NCBI GenBank assembly: GCA_001687465.1
Contig: LVLI01000294.1
Span: 152,711-216,710, forward strand
Length of the DNA stretch: 64,000 nt
Direction: 5' to 3'
Source of the DNA: Halocafeteria seosinensis
Lineage: Eukaryota; Sar; Bigyra; Bicosoecida
This document shows, piece by piece, positions 21,905 to 34,107 of the stretch (position 1 is its first letter; every line of letters starts with the position of its first letter). A model generated the notes under the pieces. That model saw only the letters and a program-made list of their open reading frames with translations. It had not been told where the DNA came from and made no database searches. The position numbers and the translations under genes are program-made.

Positions 21905-24277
21905 ATGCCGTCGCAAAAAGTCGACGATTTGCCTTCATTGCCTCGGTACGTCTTCCTCTATCGTTCTTGTTGGCGCATGACTATGCTTTTTATCCTAGAT
22001 TGTATCGATTGTGTCATGGAGACAGAATGGCACCTGTGGAGCACCGACGGAATTTCCATGAGGAAGCAGCGTCGGTGCTTCCCAGCGACAGACAAATACG
22101 TCGAAAAGATGTAAGTTCCAAATTTTTGTTATTCACGATGCGGTTTAAATGATCGGCTCTGATTTGCCCCACAATTCAGGATTTGATGAGTACCGTCCGT
22201 TCGCTAAATGATGAAAAAGCTAAGAGGGCGGCCACCTCCACCAAGGGCGTTTCAACGGGTACGCTCGCTAGTTTAGCTCGCGCAAATGCTGGGAAAGACA
22301 GTCAATCAAATAGAAACCTCGTGAAGAGGCGTGGGGTTGACGTACAAAATGCTCGGCCCCTCGACGGCGTCGAACAAGTAGGTCAAGGCTACGGACCTGG
22401 CTTGCTCCCTTATGAACGTAAGCCCTTAGACAACACCTCAAAGACTATAATTGACCTGGAAAACGAAGTTAATTCCACGTCGAAAAAATATAATAACATG
22501 AAAGAGCAAACTCGGTCAAAAATGAAGAAAGTCGAGGAGCTTTCGGCGCAACTGGAAAGTCTCAGGAGTGCTAACGCCCAACTGAAACCAGAGGCTACAC
22601 CGGAAATGAAACGGACGAACGATTTAGAAGAAAAAATTACTCAAAGGAAGCAAGAGCTTGCAGAGGCAGAATTTCGTTATTCTCAGTTAGAGCACATGGC
22701 AGCAAGACTAAAGCGTAACCATATAACATTTGATGGTCATCTTCGAATGATGGATGAAGCTATAGGTGTCGCCGAGAAAGAATTGAACGACGTTCAGTCG
22801 AATTTGCTTTCGGTAAGTTCATATCCCCTTTAGTGTTGTCAATGGATAAATGTGCATGAACCGCCTGTAATGAATTTTGCAGTTGAACAATGCCAAAGAT
22901 GAATCCGCCACGACGCTAGCAGAGCTCGAGAAGGATATAGAGCGAAGAAAGGAAGAAAGAAAAACTGAGCTGGGCAAGCGGAGAGAAGAACTCAAGATCG
23001 CCAAAAAAGCTGAGGGCTGGAGAAGATATAGGCAGCAAGTACGAGAAGAACTAGAGGCGAAGTTACTTGGCGGACTGAGCAAGGCAGAAGAGCAAGAGCT
23101 GGTGGAGAACTCGAAGGAGAAGGAAGTTAAGTATGAGGAGTTACTCTCGATGAAGCGTGAGAGGGAACAGAAGGCAAATGAGCTGTATAACCTATTCACG
23201 AAGATCAGGCATCAAATGGGGATACAGAACCTCGACGAAATGTCGCAGAAGTTCCGATCGCAAAAAGATAGCAAGGAGAGTCTCGAAATTGAAAGAAACG
23301 AAGCTGAAAACCGCCTAAACGAAGCGAAAGAAGCCTATAAACGGGCGCAAACGGATTTACAGGCCATAGAAGCTAGTGGTGGCCCCCAGGATGTTGACGG
23401 GAACGTGCCTAAGAGTTCATCTCATGAAGATCTAAGCCAGTACGTTACAGTGAGCGGTGCCAGAGAAGCTATCTCACGGGAAATCAGAGAGATGCGAGAA
23501 CAGGTGAATGCTAAGTACGCGGCAATACAGAGACTTTCATCTACACTTGTGGTTATTAGACAGGGAAGTTCTGGATTATTGCAAACACTTCGTGCCTTCA
23601 GGGACGTGGTACCCGCCTCGGTATTTTCCCGGAATGCTCACGAAATCCCAGTCGAAATGGATTTTGAAGACATCTACAGTATGGGAAACATTAGTATCAA
23701 GAGACAAACTGAAGAGGCTATACAAATCCTAGGCGACATCCACTCTTGTGTAAGGCACATGAAACGAGCAGTACAAGAAGCGGGTGCGCCAGAAGGACCA
23801 GCTGGTTCTGAAGACGAACAAGGGGAAGAAAAGGATGAGAACGACTATGTGGATGAGAGACCTTTGGCCGCCACCGACTTGTCGTTCAGTATGACTAATG
23901 TGCGGGTCAAGCCGCGTGCCGAGTACCCGGAACAGGAACCTGACGATGATATGGAGAGCGACGAAGGATCTGAGGCCAGCGAAAGCAGCGACCCTTACAC
24001 AGGGAGACGGCGGAGTCATCACGCACATCATCACGAACGAGGGCGAGATAGTGCTGAAGCCGATCAACTTCAAAGACAATCGCTTAAACAAGATAGTTCT
24101 TTCATACTCCAGCAATCTTCCGACGAGCACGAGCAGAGTCCGCAGAAGACCACAGCCCGCCATCATGGCGAAGCAAAGACCCCCGAAAAAGAAAACAGCT
24201 TTTCTTCAAGTATGTTCGGAAAATCTGGCCCACAGTCGCCTTTGTCATATTTGACATCGCGACCTCCTCTTATATGA
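21905..24277 (+). CDS. Long coiled-coil protein, family not identified
   Basis: I do not recognise the family with confidence. Exons 21905-21945, 21999-22110, 22180-22812, 22883-24277; introns 53, 69 and 70 nt; 726 aa. The short first exons encode MPSQKVDDLPSLPRLYR and a charged segment. From about residue 130 the protein is almost continuous coiled coil (IIDLENEVNSTSKKYNNM; KAEEQELVENSKEKEVK; ESLEIERNEAENRLNEAKEA), broken near 490-540 by a possible globular patch (DFEDIYSMGNISIKRQTEEA). An acidic, His/Gln-rich tail follows. The pattern QLEHMAARLKRNHITFDGHL resembles axonemal dynein-docking coiled coils (CCDC151/ODA type), but only a profile search could decide. It converges with the UBX gene at 9 nt. 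Confidence 0.75.
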
Positions 24278-24286
24278 TCCCTTCGT

Positions 24287-26031
24287 CTATTCTCTCTGGA
24301 TAACGCGAACTGACGCACCATGCAATTTTGCATCTTCGATAGTGAAATGGGCGTATTTCGACAACGTCTCTGCAGGAAACGCTGTCTCTAAATCCCACTG
24401 GTCGTCGCTCTGCAAAACGAGTTCGCCAGATAAGGACTCTTCGCATCGATTACCGATTGAATGTTGAACGCCGATCGTAGCTGCTACAAGTGCGTAGAGT
24501 CTAGCTACGTTCCTTGTCTTTTGCAGTTTGACAATTTTTCTATTCCCGTCCGGGAATAGTACTTTAATTTTTGAAGCATCTGCTCCCTCATCTTCCGTAA
24601 CATTCACCGGGCGGCCAGTAGGCTTAGCGCTCTCAGTATCTCCATTAGTCGCCCTACTCTCCGCACTAGTAGTGGAAGTAGCGTAATTGTCCTTCTTTGT
24701 TGGCTGTTCACCTGAAACAATAATGACCTCATCATCGCTAGAGTAGCTGTTACCCTCATCCTCTTCTTCCTCCTCCGAAAGTACTTCTACGTCGTCATCG
24801 TTCCGTTGGGCCAGTGATTCAGCAATGGCTTGCTCCATAGCCCTAGCTTCTTCCCTATCCGAAGCACGCTTCCTCTTCCCGGATGATTCTGACGGACTCC
24901 TCGTACCATCCTGGATATCAATGGTTGGTGGACCCTTTTTGTTGAATGGATTGACTGAAATAAATTCACACAGCTGGTTTAGTAAATCCGTTGGTTCGAT
25001 AAACCCCACGCGTTGCCATACCAGCTCCCCCGTACGAGGGTCAATGATCAGCATAGCAGGAAGCTTACTGGTATCAAGTTTATGGAGATCAATAACCTTT
25101 TTTGCATCCCCTACGGTACTCCATTGCTGCCAGAAACAAAAGTAGTGTCGAATGTAGTCTTTCACAGACAAGGAAGACCACGTATCCCTATTCAATCTAT
25201 GGGAGTCGAACTCCTTTTCATCCTGAAGATTCACGAGGAGCCATCTCTTTTCATTCGCGGCATACGCTTGAGCCTGCAAGGGTAACATATTAAGACAAGC
25301 CTTCCATCGTTCTGGCAATCACACGTCGTGTCCTTACTTCATGGAAAACCATAGGTAGGATGAGATCCTGAGGTGGGCTAAAAAGAGTAGACAGATCCCG
25401 CTTCTTTTGCCTTCCTTTGCCAGAGGAAAAGTCTCTAAAAGCATCAACCACTTGGGGCATACGAAAATCCTCTTGGGGCACTGAATACACACATAGAGAA
25501 CGGAGTAGACTAATACCTGGAACCCAATTCTGGGTAAAGCGGTATAACCCTTACTTGCATACCCTGGTCCAGCGAGTAGTCGCTCTTGTCGGCTAGGGAT
25601 AGCTTCACGTACCCTGAACACGGTTCATGTGCGAATGAGACAAGTTCATCTTTCGCGCTGGAAACACAGTGGACTTACCCTTCCTCATCGTAGGCACTTG
25701 AAGAAGCAGCCGATGACTGACCGTGTACCTGAGTCTCATGGGTAACAAGATTGTTCTGAGACGAGCTGCTGGAGGACAGCTGAGGGAAAGATGTAGAGTC
25801 ATTCGTCTCCATGTAAATATTCACCGCCTGTTCAATGTTCCAGTTTGCTGACTGCAGACGTCATTAGGTCTCAAACGAGGTGTAGCAGCGCAAGTACTCG
25901 GGTTATACAGCACTTACTTCTAATGTATGCTTTGCTATCTGCTCATTAGCCCCAGTAATGGCGACGAACTGTGCTACAGCACCATCCTGGTCGTGCTGAG
26001 AAGATGAAGAGGCACTATGTTGCTCGGCCAT
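24287..26031 (-). CDS. UBXN7: UBX-domain p97/Cdc48 adaptor, UBXN7 type
   Basis: Adaptor linking ubiquitylated substrates to the Cdc48/p97 unfoldase. Exons 26031-25918, 25851-25679, 25613-25555, 25480-25338, 25273-24287; introns 64-74 nt; 491 aa. Domain order is that of UBXN7: UBA (about 15-55, AVAQFVAITGANEQIAKH then NWNIEQAVNIY), linker with VREAIPSRQERLL, a UAS thioredoxin-like domain (about 164-285, RWLLVNLQDEKEFDSHRLNR; MLIIDPRTGELV), a ubiquitin-interacting motif (REEARAMEQAIAESLA, about 300-320), acidic linker and a C-terminal UBX domain (VLFPDGNRKIVKL onward). Introns 2-4 give very short exons (59-173 nt) that only make sense when joined. The stop lies 9 nt from that of the coiled-coil gene. 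Confidence 0.93.
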
Positions 26032-26428
26032 CGTAATTCAAAGTGGTTGTGTGGCAAGATGTTGCTAACGATACTGCAATAATTTCGCGGGGAGAAGTCT
26101 TTCTCACAGGAAGGAATATCTTGGCAACACTTTACGAAGTTCAATCAGTAAGAAGTTCACTTCTTATATGGGAGTATGTGACGATTCTTCCTTCAAGGGC
26201 CGATTTTGACGAAGTCGTGGCTTTTCCGCACAGACAACGCCTGCCGGATTGACGGAGCTTGTACTCCATATTATCCATAAATCACGTATTCGGCCGGAAT
26301 GATGACAACCACCACCTCATAGATTGGAATTGCGGGTTTCATTAAACTAGGTGTGCGTTTTGATATCTGTGTAGACAGGGTGGTTTGAGTGCATTGACGT
26401 AGATACGAAGGCTGGGAAGGAACGAACG
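26032..26428. promoter_or_regulatory. Divergent promoter region, UBXN7-like and small membrane protein genes
   Basis: A 397-nt interval between two genes with opposite orientation, expected to hold both promoters. A 69-codon frame at 26043-26252 has no recognisable content. No TATA-like element or repeat stands out. Confidence 0.4.
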
Positions 26429-27162
26429 ATGTCGGGGATTGGGAGCAAGATTAGCAACTATTTAGGCCGTTTCCATTATTGGAAATGGGTTTATCTAATC
26501 CGATATCGTCAACATTATGGAGACAGGTATGTCCATGTTCCATTTAATGCAGCCAACGAACCCTCTGCATTTCGAGCGGTCCCCTATATTTTTTGTTGCC
26601 CTGTGGACCCCCTTTGACTTTGCTTTTGTTCTTTTTGGCTACTGAGCACGGGCGCGTTCTACGTGGAGCGTAATTCCCCAAGGTTTATCTGAATTTTACT
26701 CGAGAAATGGGTCTTGGTCGGTTCTTCATTATTTATGTACTTGTTTACGATGCAGTGCCATGCCAATTATACATCTCTACGCGGGTGTGATGTTCGCCTA
26801 CATGGTGGTGGAATCACACGAACACAGTAAGTAAATCCAGGGTGCTGATGAGAGTTTGCATGTTTGAACATTTGTAATTTTGTCGAGCAGCTCGCAAACA
26901 ACGCGTACACGACTACCACGAGCGCAAGAAACACATCCAGCAAGTGGAGGATGAGATATGGAAGGAAGAAAGAGATCACTTTGAAATCAATATCCCAGAA
27001 TTGGAGCAATCCGTATACCGAGCGAGAAGGCGCGATATCCTTGACGATTTGAAACTACCCAATGGTATTGTACCGAACAAACCTCCTATCGTATACAGAC
27101 CTATAAGGCTTACCAAGGCATCCAAGAAACAACAACAAGACGTGGATTCAAACAGCCGATAA
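26429..27162 (+). CDS. Small single-pass membrane protein, possibly mitochondrial ATP synthase subunit f-like
   Basis: Exons 26429-26526, 26756-26826, 26891-27162; introns 229 and 64 nt; 146 aa. The joined N-terminal half reads FHYWKWVYLIRYRQHYGD, then one hydrophobic helix (PIIHLYAGVMFAYMVVE), then a basic segment HTRKQRVHDYHERKKH. An aromatic/Arg-rich stretch, one helix and a His/Arg/Tyr tail resemble Fo subunit f (WRW family), though the match is short and by eye. The C-terminal 75 residues are charged and extended beyond the animal protein. Intron 1 is unusually long for this window. Other small organellar membrane proteins remain possible. Confidence 0.55.
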
Positions 27163-27275
27163 CACCGTGCAGAGGAATGTTGTAGGTCAATTCGTTGCGA
27201 ACAGTGACGCTATTATTGATAGCGAGTCGAGTTTATTGACTTTCAAATTATAGTGCAATTATTGTCCATCTTTCT

Positions 27276-28282
27276 CTATGACAAGTTGAATGGCAATTGA
27301 TCGCCAGGCGTGTAACTTCGTTCAATTCCTGTCCGGTCAATACACACTGTTCGAATAACTCCACCGGATGCACCATCTCTTGCCATAGCATGTGCCAAGG
27401 CTTTGCGTACAAAGGTAAGACACTCTTCCTTATTCATTCCTTCACGGTAGTTATCATCAACCCACCCGTAAAGAAATGTAGAACCACTACCTCCCATGGC
27501 GAAGCCCTGTTTCACGCAAGATCCTCCGAGAGGAATAGAGTACACACTTCCACCGTTCACTGGATCCCACCCAGCAATAATCAAGCCTGCCAGGAGCTGA
27601 CTCTTATGTTTGTAGCATATTTGACGGGCGACTTGAGCTGCGCTTTTTACGCTTGGCAAACTACCTTTGTCAATTCTGCCTCGTTGGAAGAGGAAACAGT
27701 GAGAATGGTGTAGCACCTTCCAGTTCAATGCTCGAGCCACTTACCCTAAAGCATATAAATTCGCCCTCACGATATCTGCCACGGCTTGTGTATCTGCTGC
27801 CGATCCCGAACGGCACACACATATGTGATCGTGAAGCTCGGTGATTTTATCAGAAACTCTGTTGGCAACATAAGGACCTGTACCCGAGAAGAGGTAGCAC
27901 CAACACCATTCCACATGCTAACACTATCCTCTCTTTATTCCATTTCCTCTTACCCATGGAAGTCCTGGAATCAGCTCCAAGTACTACACCTCCCTCGAAT
28001 TCGACAGCTATGATGGTCGTCTGCAGCAAACAAAACGAGGAATCAGTTGTTGAAATAACTCGACAACGGGAACTTCGACCCTTAAAGCCAGCCGTGGAAT
28101 ATTCGCTTGTTTCTGTCTCTTGTGCGTATCCTAATACGCTGCATTCTCTTTGGCTTCTCAAGAAATTACAAAAACAATAGCAAGGGGACTCCCAGGGGGT
28201 ACACAAACAGCCGACGTACCCCTGAGCTAATCTCCTGTTTGGACGGCACAGAAGTCCCTAAAACAGCTTCCGTCGCGTTCAT
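27276..28282 (-). CDS. PSMB6: 20S proteasome subunit beta-1 (PSMB6 type)
   Basis: Catalytic beta subunit with caspase-like activity in the 20S core. Exons 28282-28220, 28020-27954, 27877-27745, 27675-27276; introns 199, 76 and 69 nt; 220 aa. Exon 1 encodes a 21-residue propeptide ending in Gly. Exon 2 begins exactly with the catalytic Thr ([19 protein letters not shown]), so autoprocessing would give a mature chain of 199 aa. The active-site partners Asp in GADSR and Lys in RVSDKIT are present, as is GGSGS of the catalytic serine. [13 protein letters not shown] and [18 protein letters not shown] identify beta-1. The first intron is about three times the usual length. Confidence 0.96.
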
Positions 28283-28675
28283 TTTCAAGTTGCTTCGCTG
28301 AGATGTTGTACCTATGCGGCTATTACGTGGCCTGAATAGCTCTTTTCAATGGTATACTATCATGTCTGAATGAAGCAGGAGATCTTCGCTTCAATCTCCT
28401 ACCCAACCCAACAATCATTCCTGAGCTCTATTCATCCATTTCGACTGGTTCCAGACACCTGGACGTGTATGGACTGTAGTTGGAAAATTTGTCAAAATTA
28501 CCACCATTGTAGTGTTTTAGGTTCTCTTGCGCTGTTCAAACCAGTACTAGTGGATTGAACGAGTACGGCAACGAGACATTTCACGGTCTCAACGAAGGGC
28601 CAAATCTCACCCGCAAATTTTCGTTGTTAGCCCTCTCTGAAGGCAGATTTATGGCCCTACAGGAGCGATAACACT
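28283..28675. promoter_or_regulatory. Divergent promoter region, PSMB6 and the SPRY gene
   Basis: A 393-nt interval between oppositely transcribed genes, expected to contain both promoters and 5' UTRs. Short open frames here look accidental. No motif can be named with confidence. Confidence 0.4.
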
Positions 28676-31600
28676 ATGAGTGCGTCTGGAGGAGAGGAAA
28701 CTTCGCTTCATTCCGCTGATGCCCTGAATAAACAGGACAGCGCAGAGCAATTGGATAAGTCCCACGGCGATATCACCCTGCCTCGCTCGAAACGGAGGGT
28801 ATTATTACAGTACGCAGAAGATGGTGCTGGACCGAAGAACAACTCGTTAGAAGCACTAGGAACTGAACTGCTCAGCAACTATGCCGAATCCGAACTACAG
28901 CAGCCAGGACTCTCTCCCGCTTGTTTGTCGCTCTTGCAGTCTTTCGAAGAAGCTCAAAGGCACTATCCTGAAGATGTTATCTTTAAATCATGGGCCCCTC
29001 CGCGAACACCGCCTCTCAAACCTCTCAGGACGGATGAGATGGAGGTATCAGCCTCTACAACAGAAGAGAGTTCCACCGTTGAGGGCATTTTGTCGTCGCA
29101 ATCCTCCAAGTTCTGGCAGTCTCAATCAGGGAATCAACGCTCCCACGTTCAAGTTACGTTTGATGAGTGCGTAATAGCTGGGTTTCGATGTGCCTTCCCT
29201 GATAAGGGAAAGAGTTCGAATTCTGTGGAAGTTTCCGTAGCCTTAAAGGAATTCCCCTCGGGTAAGGACGAAAGCCAGAAAACGACTCGTAGCTGGGTCT
29301 CTCTGGGCAGCTTAGATGGGTCTGAAGTGCCTGTTGGCAGAACAGCTGATGAGTACACGCTCCTACCTTCCATGAAATGCTGTGGAATAAGAATAAGTTT
29401 TATTGGTTTTCATACGGATAACAAGTCAAAACAGCACGCCGCCTACAACTTTTCAGTATTGCGGCTAGATGGGAACAAACTGTCTCCAAGCGGAAGCACG
29501 GTACTGACCATCGTTGAAGAGTTGTGCAAAAATGCAGCCACAGTTGGTGACCAACATGATCAACTTCTACAACTTGCGTTTTCACATGCAAGGAAAACAG
29601 GCTCCTTGTCTGCCCAGCTTTCTTGTGTCGAAGTAAGTGCACAGCACTAAGTAGCTAAACTTGAATGTTCAGTTAGCGTGGTTGTCGTTTCGAGCACAGA
29701 TGTTATTAAACTGCACTAGACGCCTAACTGACGAAGCGTCCCTCTCCCTCCATACCTATACCAACTTGCTCCAGGCAGAGTGTCGTCGAAGATGTATGGC
29801 ATTGCATGATAAGTCGTCCTTTGGAAAGTGCCAGGTAGCTCCGGAAGGTGTGTTGGAAGCGCATGGTAATATCACCATTACCAACGACGGCCGAACAGCC
29901 AGAAATCAAGATCCTGGTACTGTTGCATCTCTTAACATTGGAATCACCGAAGGCAAACTTTCATGGGAGTTCCGTCTCGATCATGACGACGAAGAGTCGC
30001 AATGTACATGTTTTGGCCTGGCAATAAAACCGATTCAATCAACAGCATATGATTCATCACCGCAGCTATGGATGTGGCGTGCGTTCAAGTAAGCAACTGG
30101 AAGAAGAAGTCGCCGTTCATGATACTTAATTACTTACCTTGCCTATGCAGTGGTTGGTTGTATGTCAAAGGGACTACAATCTCGCGGCGGGCGAAACCCA
30201 TTAAGGTTGGCGATACTGTTCGATTCGAACTGGACATGGACGAAGGAACTTGCCGCGGTTGGGTAAATGACGACGATCAAGGAATTGTTTTCGAAGATCT
30301 AGACAAGGAAGGTCAAGTTTTCCCGGCAGCCCAATTTTACGCTAGCGACCGGCAGATAAGCTTGGTCTCAGTACATCAACCCACTGCTGGGAATTCCATC
30401 TGCAGCAGTGCACCAGCAAGGAGTTCCCATTCAACTGATTCTTTTCCCATTAGGCGGAAGCTCGATACGCTTCCAGGGATACCAGTTGGTACCACCCCGG
30501 TATACAATAGCGAAGAATACTACTTGTACTTGCCGTTGAAACAAGGCCAGAACAAACTAGAGGCAACATGGGATTTACCAGAAAATCATTCCTTCCGTTG
30601 CCTTTTACTTACAGCTGGATTGCAGTTCGAAGATTCCCAAGACGTTCGAGGAGCCCAAAAAGATGGTTCTGTCAATCAGCAGGGAAAACTCAGTGATGTA
30701 GTCAATCAACTGTCTCAGCTCTATTCGTCGAAGCCCAGAGAGCACCCGGCGTACGCTTCTTCTGTCACATTTAAGGTGCTTTTCGATTCGAATGTTGCTT
30801 GGACAAGCCATGGTTTTCCAGTTCCGCGCGACCCCGATGATATTAAGCGTTTCGTATCTCCTTGGAATCAGTTTTACGACAGTTTACCGGAGGAATGTTT
30901 CGTCCAGGTGCCTTTGGAAACAAAATCAATTACAATCGAAGTTTCTGCGTCGACTGCTTTGCCGTATACAGTGCACCCAGTGTTAATGTCACCAAGCTTT
31001 GGGAATAGTGAGAGGCCGCTTTCAGTCTTCCGTGGGAGTGAAACTTTCGATTCTCCCTTACTAAATACTTCTGGGAATACATGGATAGGAAAAGCTGAGG
31101 AAAGCAATCGCACTCTGAAACTTCTTGAATTATCGAAAGCTACAGAACAAGCATTAAAAGACGGGAACACTAATGTATCCCGTGTGGATCAAGCGTTGTC
31201 GAACATGCTTAAGTCCCCACAGTTTTATGCACTAAAAATAGTGAAAATATTCGATTTATGTGCTTGTGAACTCCTCGAGGCTCGTCGAGACAAGCACTCC
31301 AGTAGCTTACTCCAACAGAACGGTTTAGATCTCGAGCTACCATATATACTCCAGGCCACAGGTAGAGGATTTTATTCTCTTCTCTCCCTACTAAGAGAGT
31401 TAACGGGAAGAGTCGGAAAGCAGCTTTCAACATCAACGGAAGCTGAAGCAATTCAATCGGTCTTACAGTTAATGAATGCTAATCTCCGACATTTGATATC
31501 GACAGGTGTAAACCCTCGAACAGCGGAAATAGAGCCAATCAATGATAACTCTCCTCTCGTGACAAAAAGAGATCTGGATTCCAATGAAAATGACTTTGAG

Positions 31601-32485
31601 AGGAAATACTGTTGGAGCGACGTTAATGAGGTCATTGTCACCCTGGAGGACTTCGCTGCCTCTTTGAAAGCAAGAGGCAACGACGATTTGAAAGCTGCTG
31701 CAGCGTCGTGCTATGAACTTGTTGACCATTGGCATGATATCTCTGGAGAAACGTCGCAGCAGCGATTGAATTGGCAGTTCTCTAAATTAGTGAGACGAAA
31801 CCTCACATTGGAGCTTGTCATGAGGTGGCCTTACATGAGCTCACAAAGAACGATGGATGACCAACGTATTGATAGGATTGTGCTCCTCCTTCAAAGTCTA
31901 GCGAACCGTTTGGGCTATAGGCACACTTTGCATGTTGCCTGGCCGGAGAGTATCCATTTGATTGTTGAGCTTCCATGCGATTCTCCAAGTGATGGTGTGT
32001 CGTCTATCGACGATGATTCGTTCAGAAGTGCGCATCGATTCTTGTCAGCAGGACTCTCGTGGGTATTCACAGAGTCAGGCTGCTCTCCATGGGTGTTTCC
32101 TTTCGGATGCGAGGACCCCGAGATGTCCATCAAACGAAAGCGAATGATGTCATCTCGCTCCGACAAGTCCGTGTTGACTAGGCTCAGTGGTGTGGGCAAC
32201 ATTTTCGTTTACTCTGGAGATATTGCCACTTTTGAGGAAATCGATGATGCGTGTAAGTCACAACTTTCTGCAACGATGACCGACCGTGCGTATTATCGGG
32301 TATACCAGAAATCCTTCGTTGAGGTTCTTGATGGAGTTGTTAAAGAGGCTGGGAATATCTCTGAGGACGATTCACACTCCAAGTTAAACACGAAGGGTCT
32401 TCCGCTTACGCCGAACGAGATTAGCCGAGATATTCCTGAGGAAGATGTAGGTTTCTTTTCGGATTCCACAGACGACGAATCATGA
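28676..32485 (+). CDS. Large SPRY-domain protein, otherwise unidentified
   Basis: Exons 28676-29632, 29700-30088, 30151-32485; introns 67 and 62 nt; 1,226 aa. The N-terminal 320 residues contain a beta-rich stretch (SHVQVTFDECVIAGFRCAF; YNFSVLRLDGNKL) that could be a galactose-binding-like fold. A SPRY domain follows at about 360-490: GNITITNDGRTARNQ, SWEFRLDHDDEESQCTCFGL, WMWRAFNGWLYVKG, VGDTVRFELDMDEGTCRGWV and FPAAQFYASDRQISLV. The rest (500-1226) is helical with no recognised domain and an acidic C-terminus. Two acceptors are possible for intron 1 (29672 or 29699, both in frame); I prefer 29699 because it gives 67 nt rather than 40. SPRY domains bind proteins, often in E3 ligases, but no RING or HECT domain is visible. 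Confidence 0.82.
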
Positions 32486-32841
32486 AGTATAGATATGACT
32501 GCGTAGCATGTAGACCCTCCCAGTCATTCGATTACGCCCACAAGTTGTGGGCCGGGGCCCACGCTGCTGGTTGGTCTTCATGTCGTTGGCTAGTATGTTT
32601 ATTCCATTTTACGAATTTACATTCATTTTTGGCTCAAACATCTTGTTTGATTCGGATGAATCGCTACTAGCCTTTGACTCGCGCTTGACGGTCCTCGCGT
32701 ACAAGTCTCTTCACATCAATGGTACAACAGTAGTATAACATTTACATCAGTTTTTGTCCACTCATTGTTTGAGTAGTACTTTGCCGTTGACGTTAGTATT
32801 GTGTCCAACAATTGGAGCCCTGGGAATATACGGCTGCCAGA
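32486..32841. other. Intergenic spacer between the SPRY and ASCH genes
   Basis: A 356-nt spacer between two plus-strand genes. It should contain the SPRY gene 3' end and the ASCH gene promoter. I see no RNA gene, repeat or convincing ORF. Confidence 0.45.
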
Positions 32842-34107
32842 ATGAGTTCTCCCCCCGTGGTGGCGCTTTGTGGAGATCCACTCGATACGAGGCTCACTCA
32901 AGAGAATGACTGTTTCTCCATAGTCGAGACCCTCGTGCAACGAGTGCTAGAGGGTTCTCCGTCGCGACAGTGGATCTTGCTCCTACCGTGGTATATGGTG
33001 TGTAAAGGAAAGCAACATGAAACTTCGACTTCTACTGGAGCTGGGATGCAGAGTTTGGCTGATGTGGTGCAACACATGGAGACAGCCACGAGGGATGCTG
33101 GAGGGGAAATGACCATCCGGATTATCGCTGATGAGGAAGCGATGCAATTGTTCGAAACTCATGGTAGAAGCCAAGCTGTACTGGCCGAAGCGAATGAACT
33201 GATGGATTCCTGCTCAGCAGTGGAATTCCAGACGGTGCCCGGACAACATTACGCTGCCGCTTATGGGAGCACTGAAAACTCCTCTGCAGCAGGTCACAAC
33301 AGTTTCAACATGGCCAAAAGACGCCTTGGCATCGAAGCGGGTCTGGACGTGCAAGCGCTACTGGTCCTCGGGGGCTGTGACCCCAATTCTTACGCTGAGG
33401 CGGATATGGCATGTGCACTCCACTGTGGACTTGCTACACGGTTTGTTCCCCTAAGTTATACTGATCCTGCGAAGTCAAATAGAAAAGAGCAAGCCAAAGG
33501 TGCTTACGGATTGGCTCAAGAACTGGGGATGTATCAGCAGCATAGAACTGAATCAACAGGCGCAGATCCGAACATACCGTGGCATTCCGACAATGGATCC
33601 TGTTTAACCATGCACCAGCCCTGGGCTTCACTGGTTGTATCTGGTATCAAACGTGTGGAGGGGCGCCCTTGGCCGTCTAACTTTGCTGGTGTTCTATGGA
33701 TTCATGCGGCAGCAAGAGAACCTCTAGACAGTGAAATTGAACACGTGGAGCAGGAATACCAGTCAATTTACGGGGAGCAAAAGTTCGAATTCCCCAGCTC
33801 CTACCCAACTTCGTGTTTGCTAGGGTGTGTATATGTCCCCGCTGTGATGGATCAGTCGTCTTTCCGTGAATTCACGTCGCAAGCGAACCTGCACTCTGTC
33901 CAGGCGGAGAGTACAAGTGAACATGTTTTCCTCTGCGAAAGACCGCATAGACTGATAGCTCCATTTTCTTTAGCAGGATCGAACAAAATATGGAACCTCT
34001 CAAAGACCAAGTCGGAATTGGCATCGCTACAACGGGGATTACGAGCAGTTCGAGGACAAGAACCAATCGAATTCTCCGAACTTCTTCGGGACTTCAAGAA
34101 CTCGTGA
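32842..34107 (+). CDS. ASCH-domain protein (TRIP4/ASC-1 C-terminal domain) with an unrecognised N-terminal domain
   Basis: Single exon, 421 aa. Residues about 250-385 form an ASCH domain very close to that of activating signal cointegrator 1: LTMHQPWASLVVSGIKRVEG, WPSNFAGVLWIHAAA, EFPSSYPTSCLLGCVYV and SLAGSNKIWNLSK. ASCH domains have a PUA-like fold and are thought to bind RNA or nucleotides. The N-terminal 240 residues (VVALCGDPLDTRLTQ; QWILLLPWYMVCKGK; VLGGCDPNSYAEADMACAL) look like a compact alpha/beta domain I cannot name. The TRIP4 zinc finger is absent. The first ATG is 32842; a TTG further upstream is not used. Confidence 0.85.
   Translation: MSSPPVVALCGDPLDTRLTQENDCFSIVETLVQRVLEGSPSRQWILLLPWYMVCKGKQHETSTSTGAGMQSLADVVQHMETATRDAGGEMTIRIIADEEAMQLFETHGRSQAVLAEANELMDSCSAVEFQTVPGQHYAAAYGSTENSSAAGHNSFNMAKRRLGIEAGLDVQALLVLGGCDPNSYAEADMACALHCGLATRFVPLSYTDPAKSNRKEQAKGAYGLAQELGMYQQHRTESTGADPNIPWHSDNGSCLTMHQPWASLVVSGIKRVEGRPWPSNFAGVLWIHAAAREPLDSEIEHVEQEYQSIYGEQKFEFPSSYPTSCLLGCVYVPAVMDQSSFREFTSQANLHSVQAESTSEHVFLCERPHRLIAPFSLAGSNKIWNLSKTKSELASLQRGLRAVRGQEPIEFSELLRDFKNS

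Noticed and set aside
29661-29699. 40-nt intron alternative in the SPRY gene (acceptor at 29672)
   Set aside because: Possible, but the next acceptor at 29699 keeps the same frame and gives a 67-nt intron like the rest of the window.
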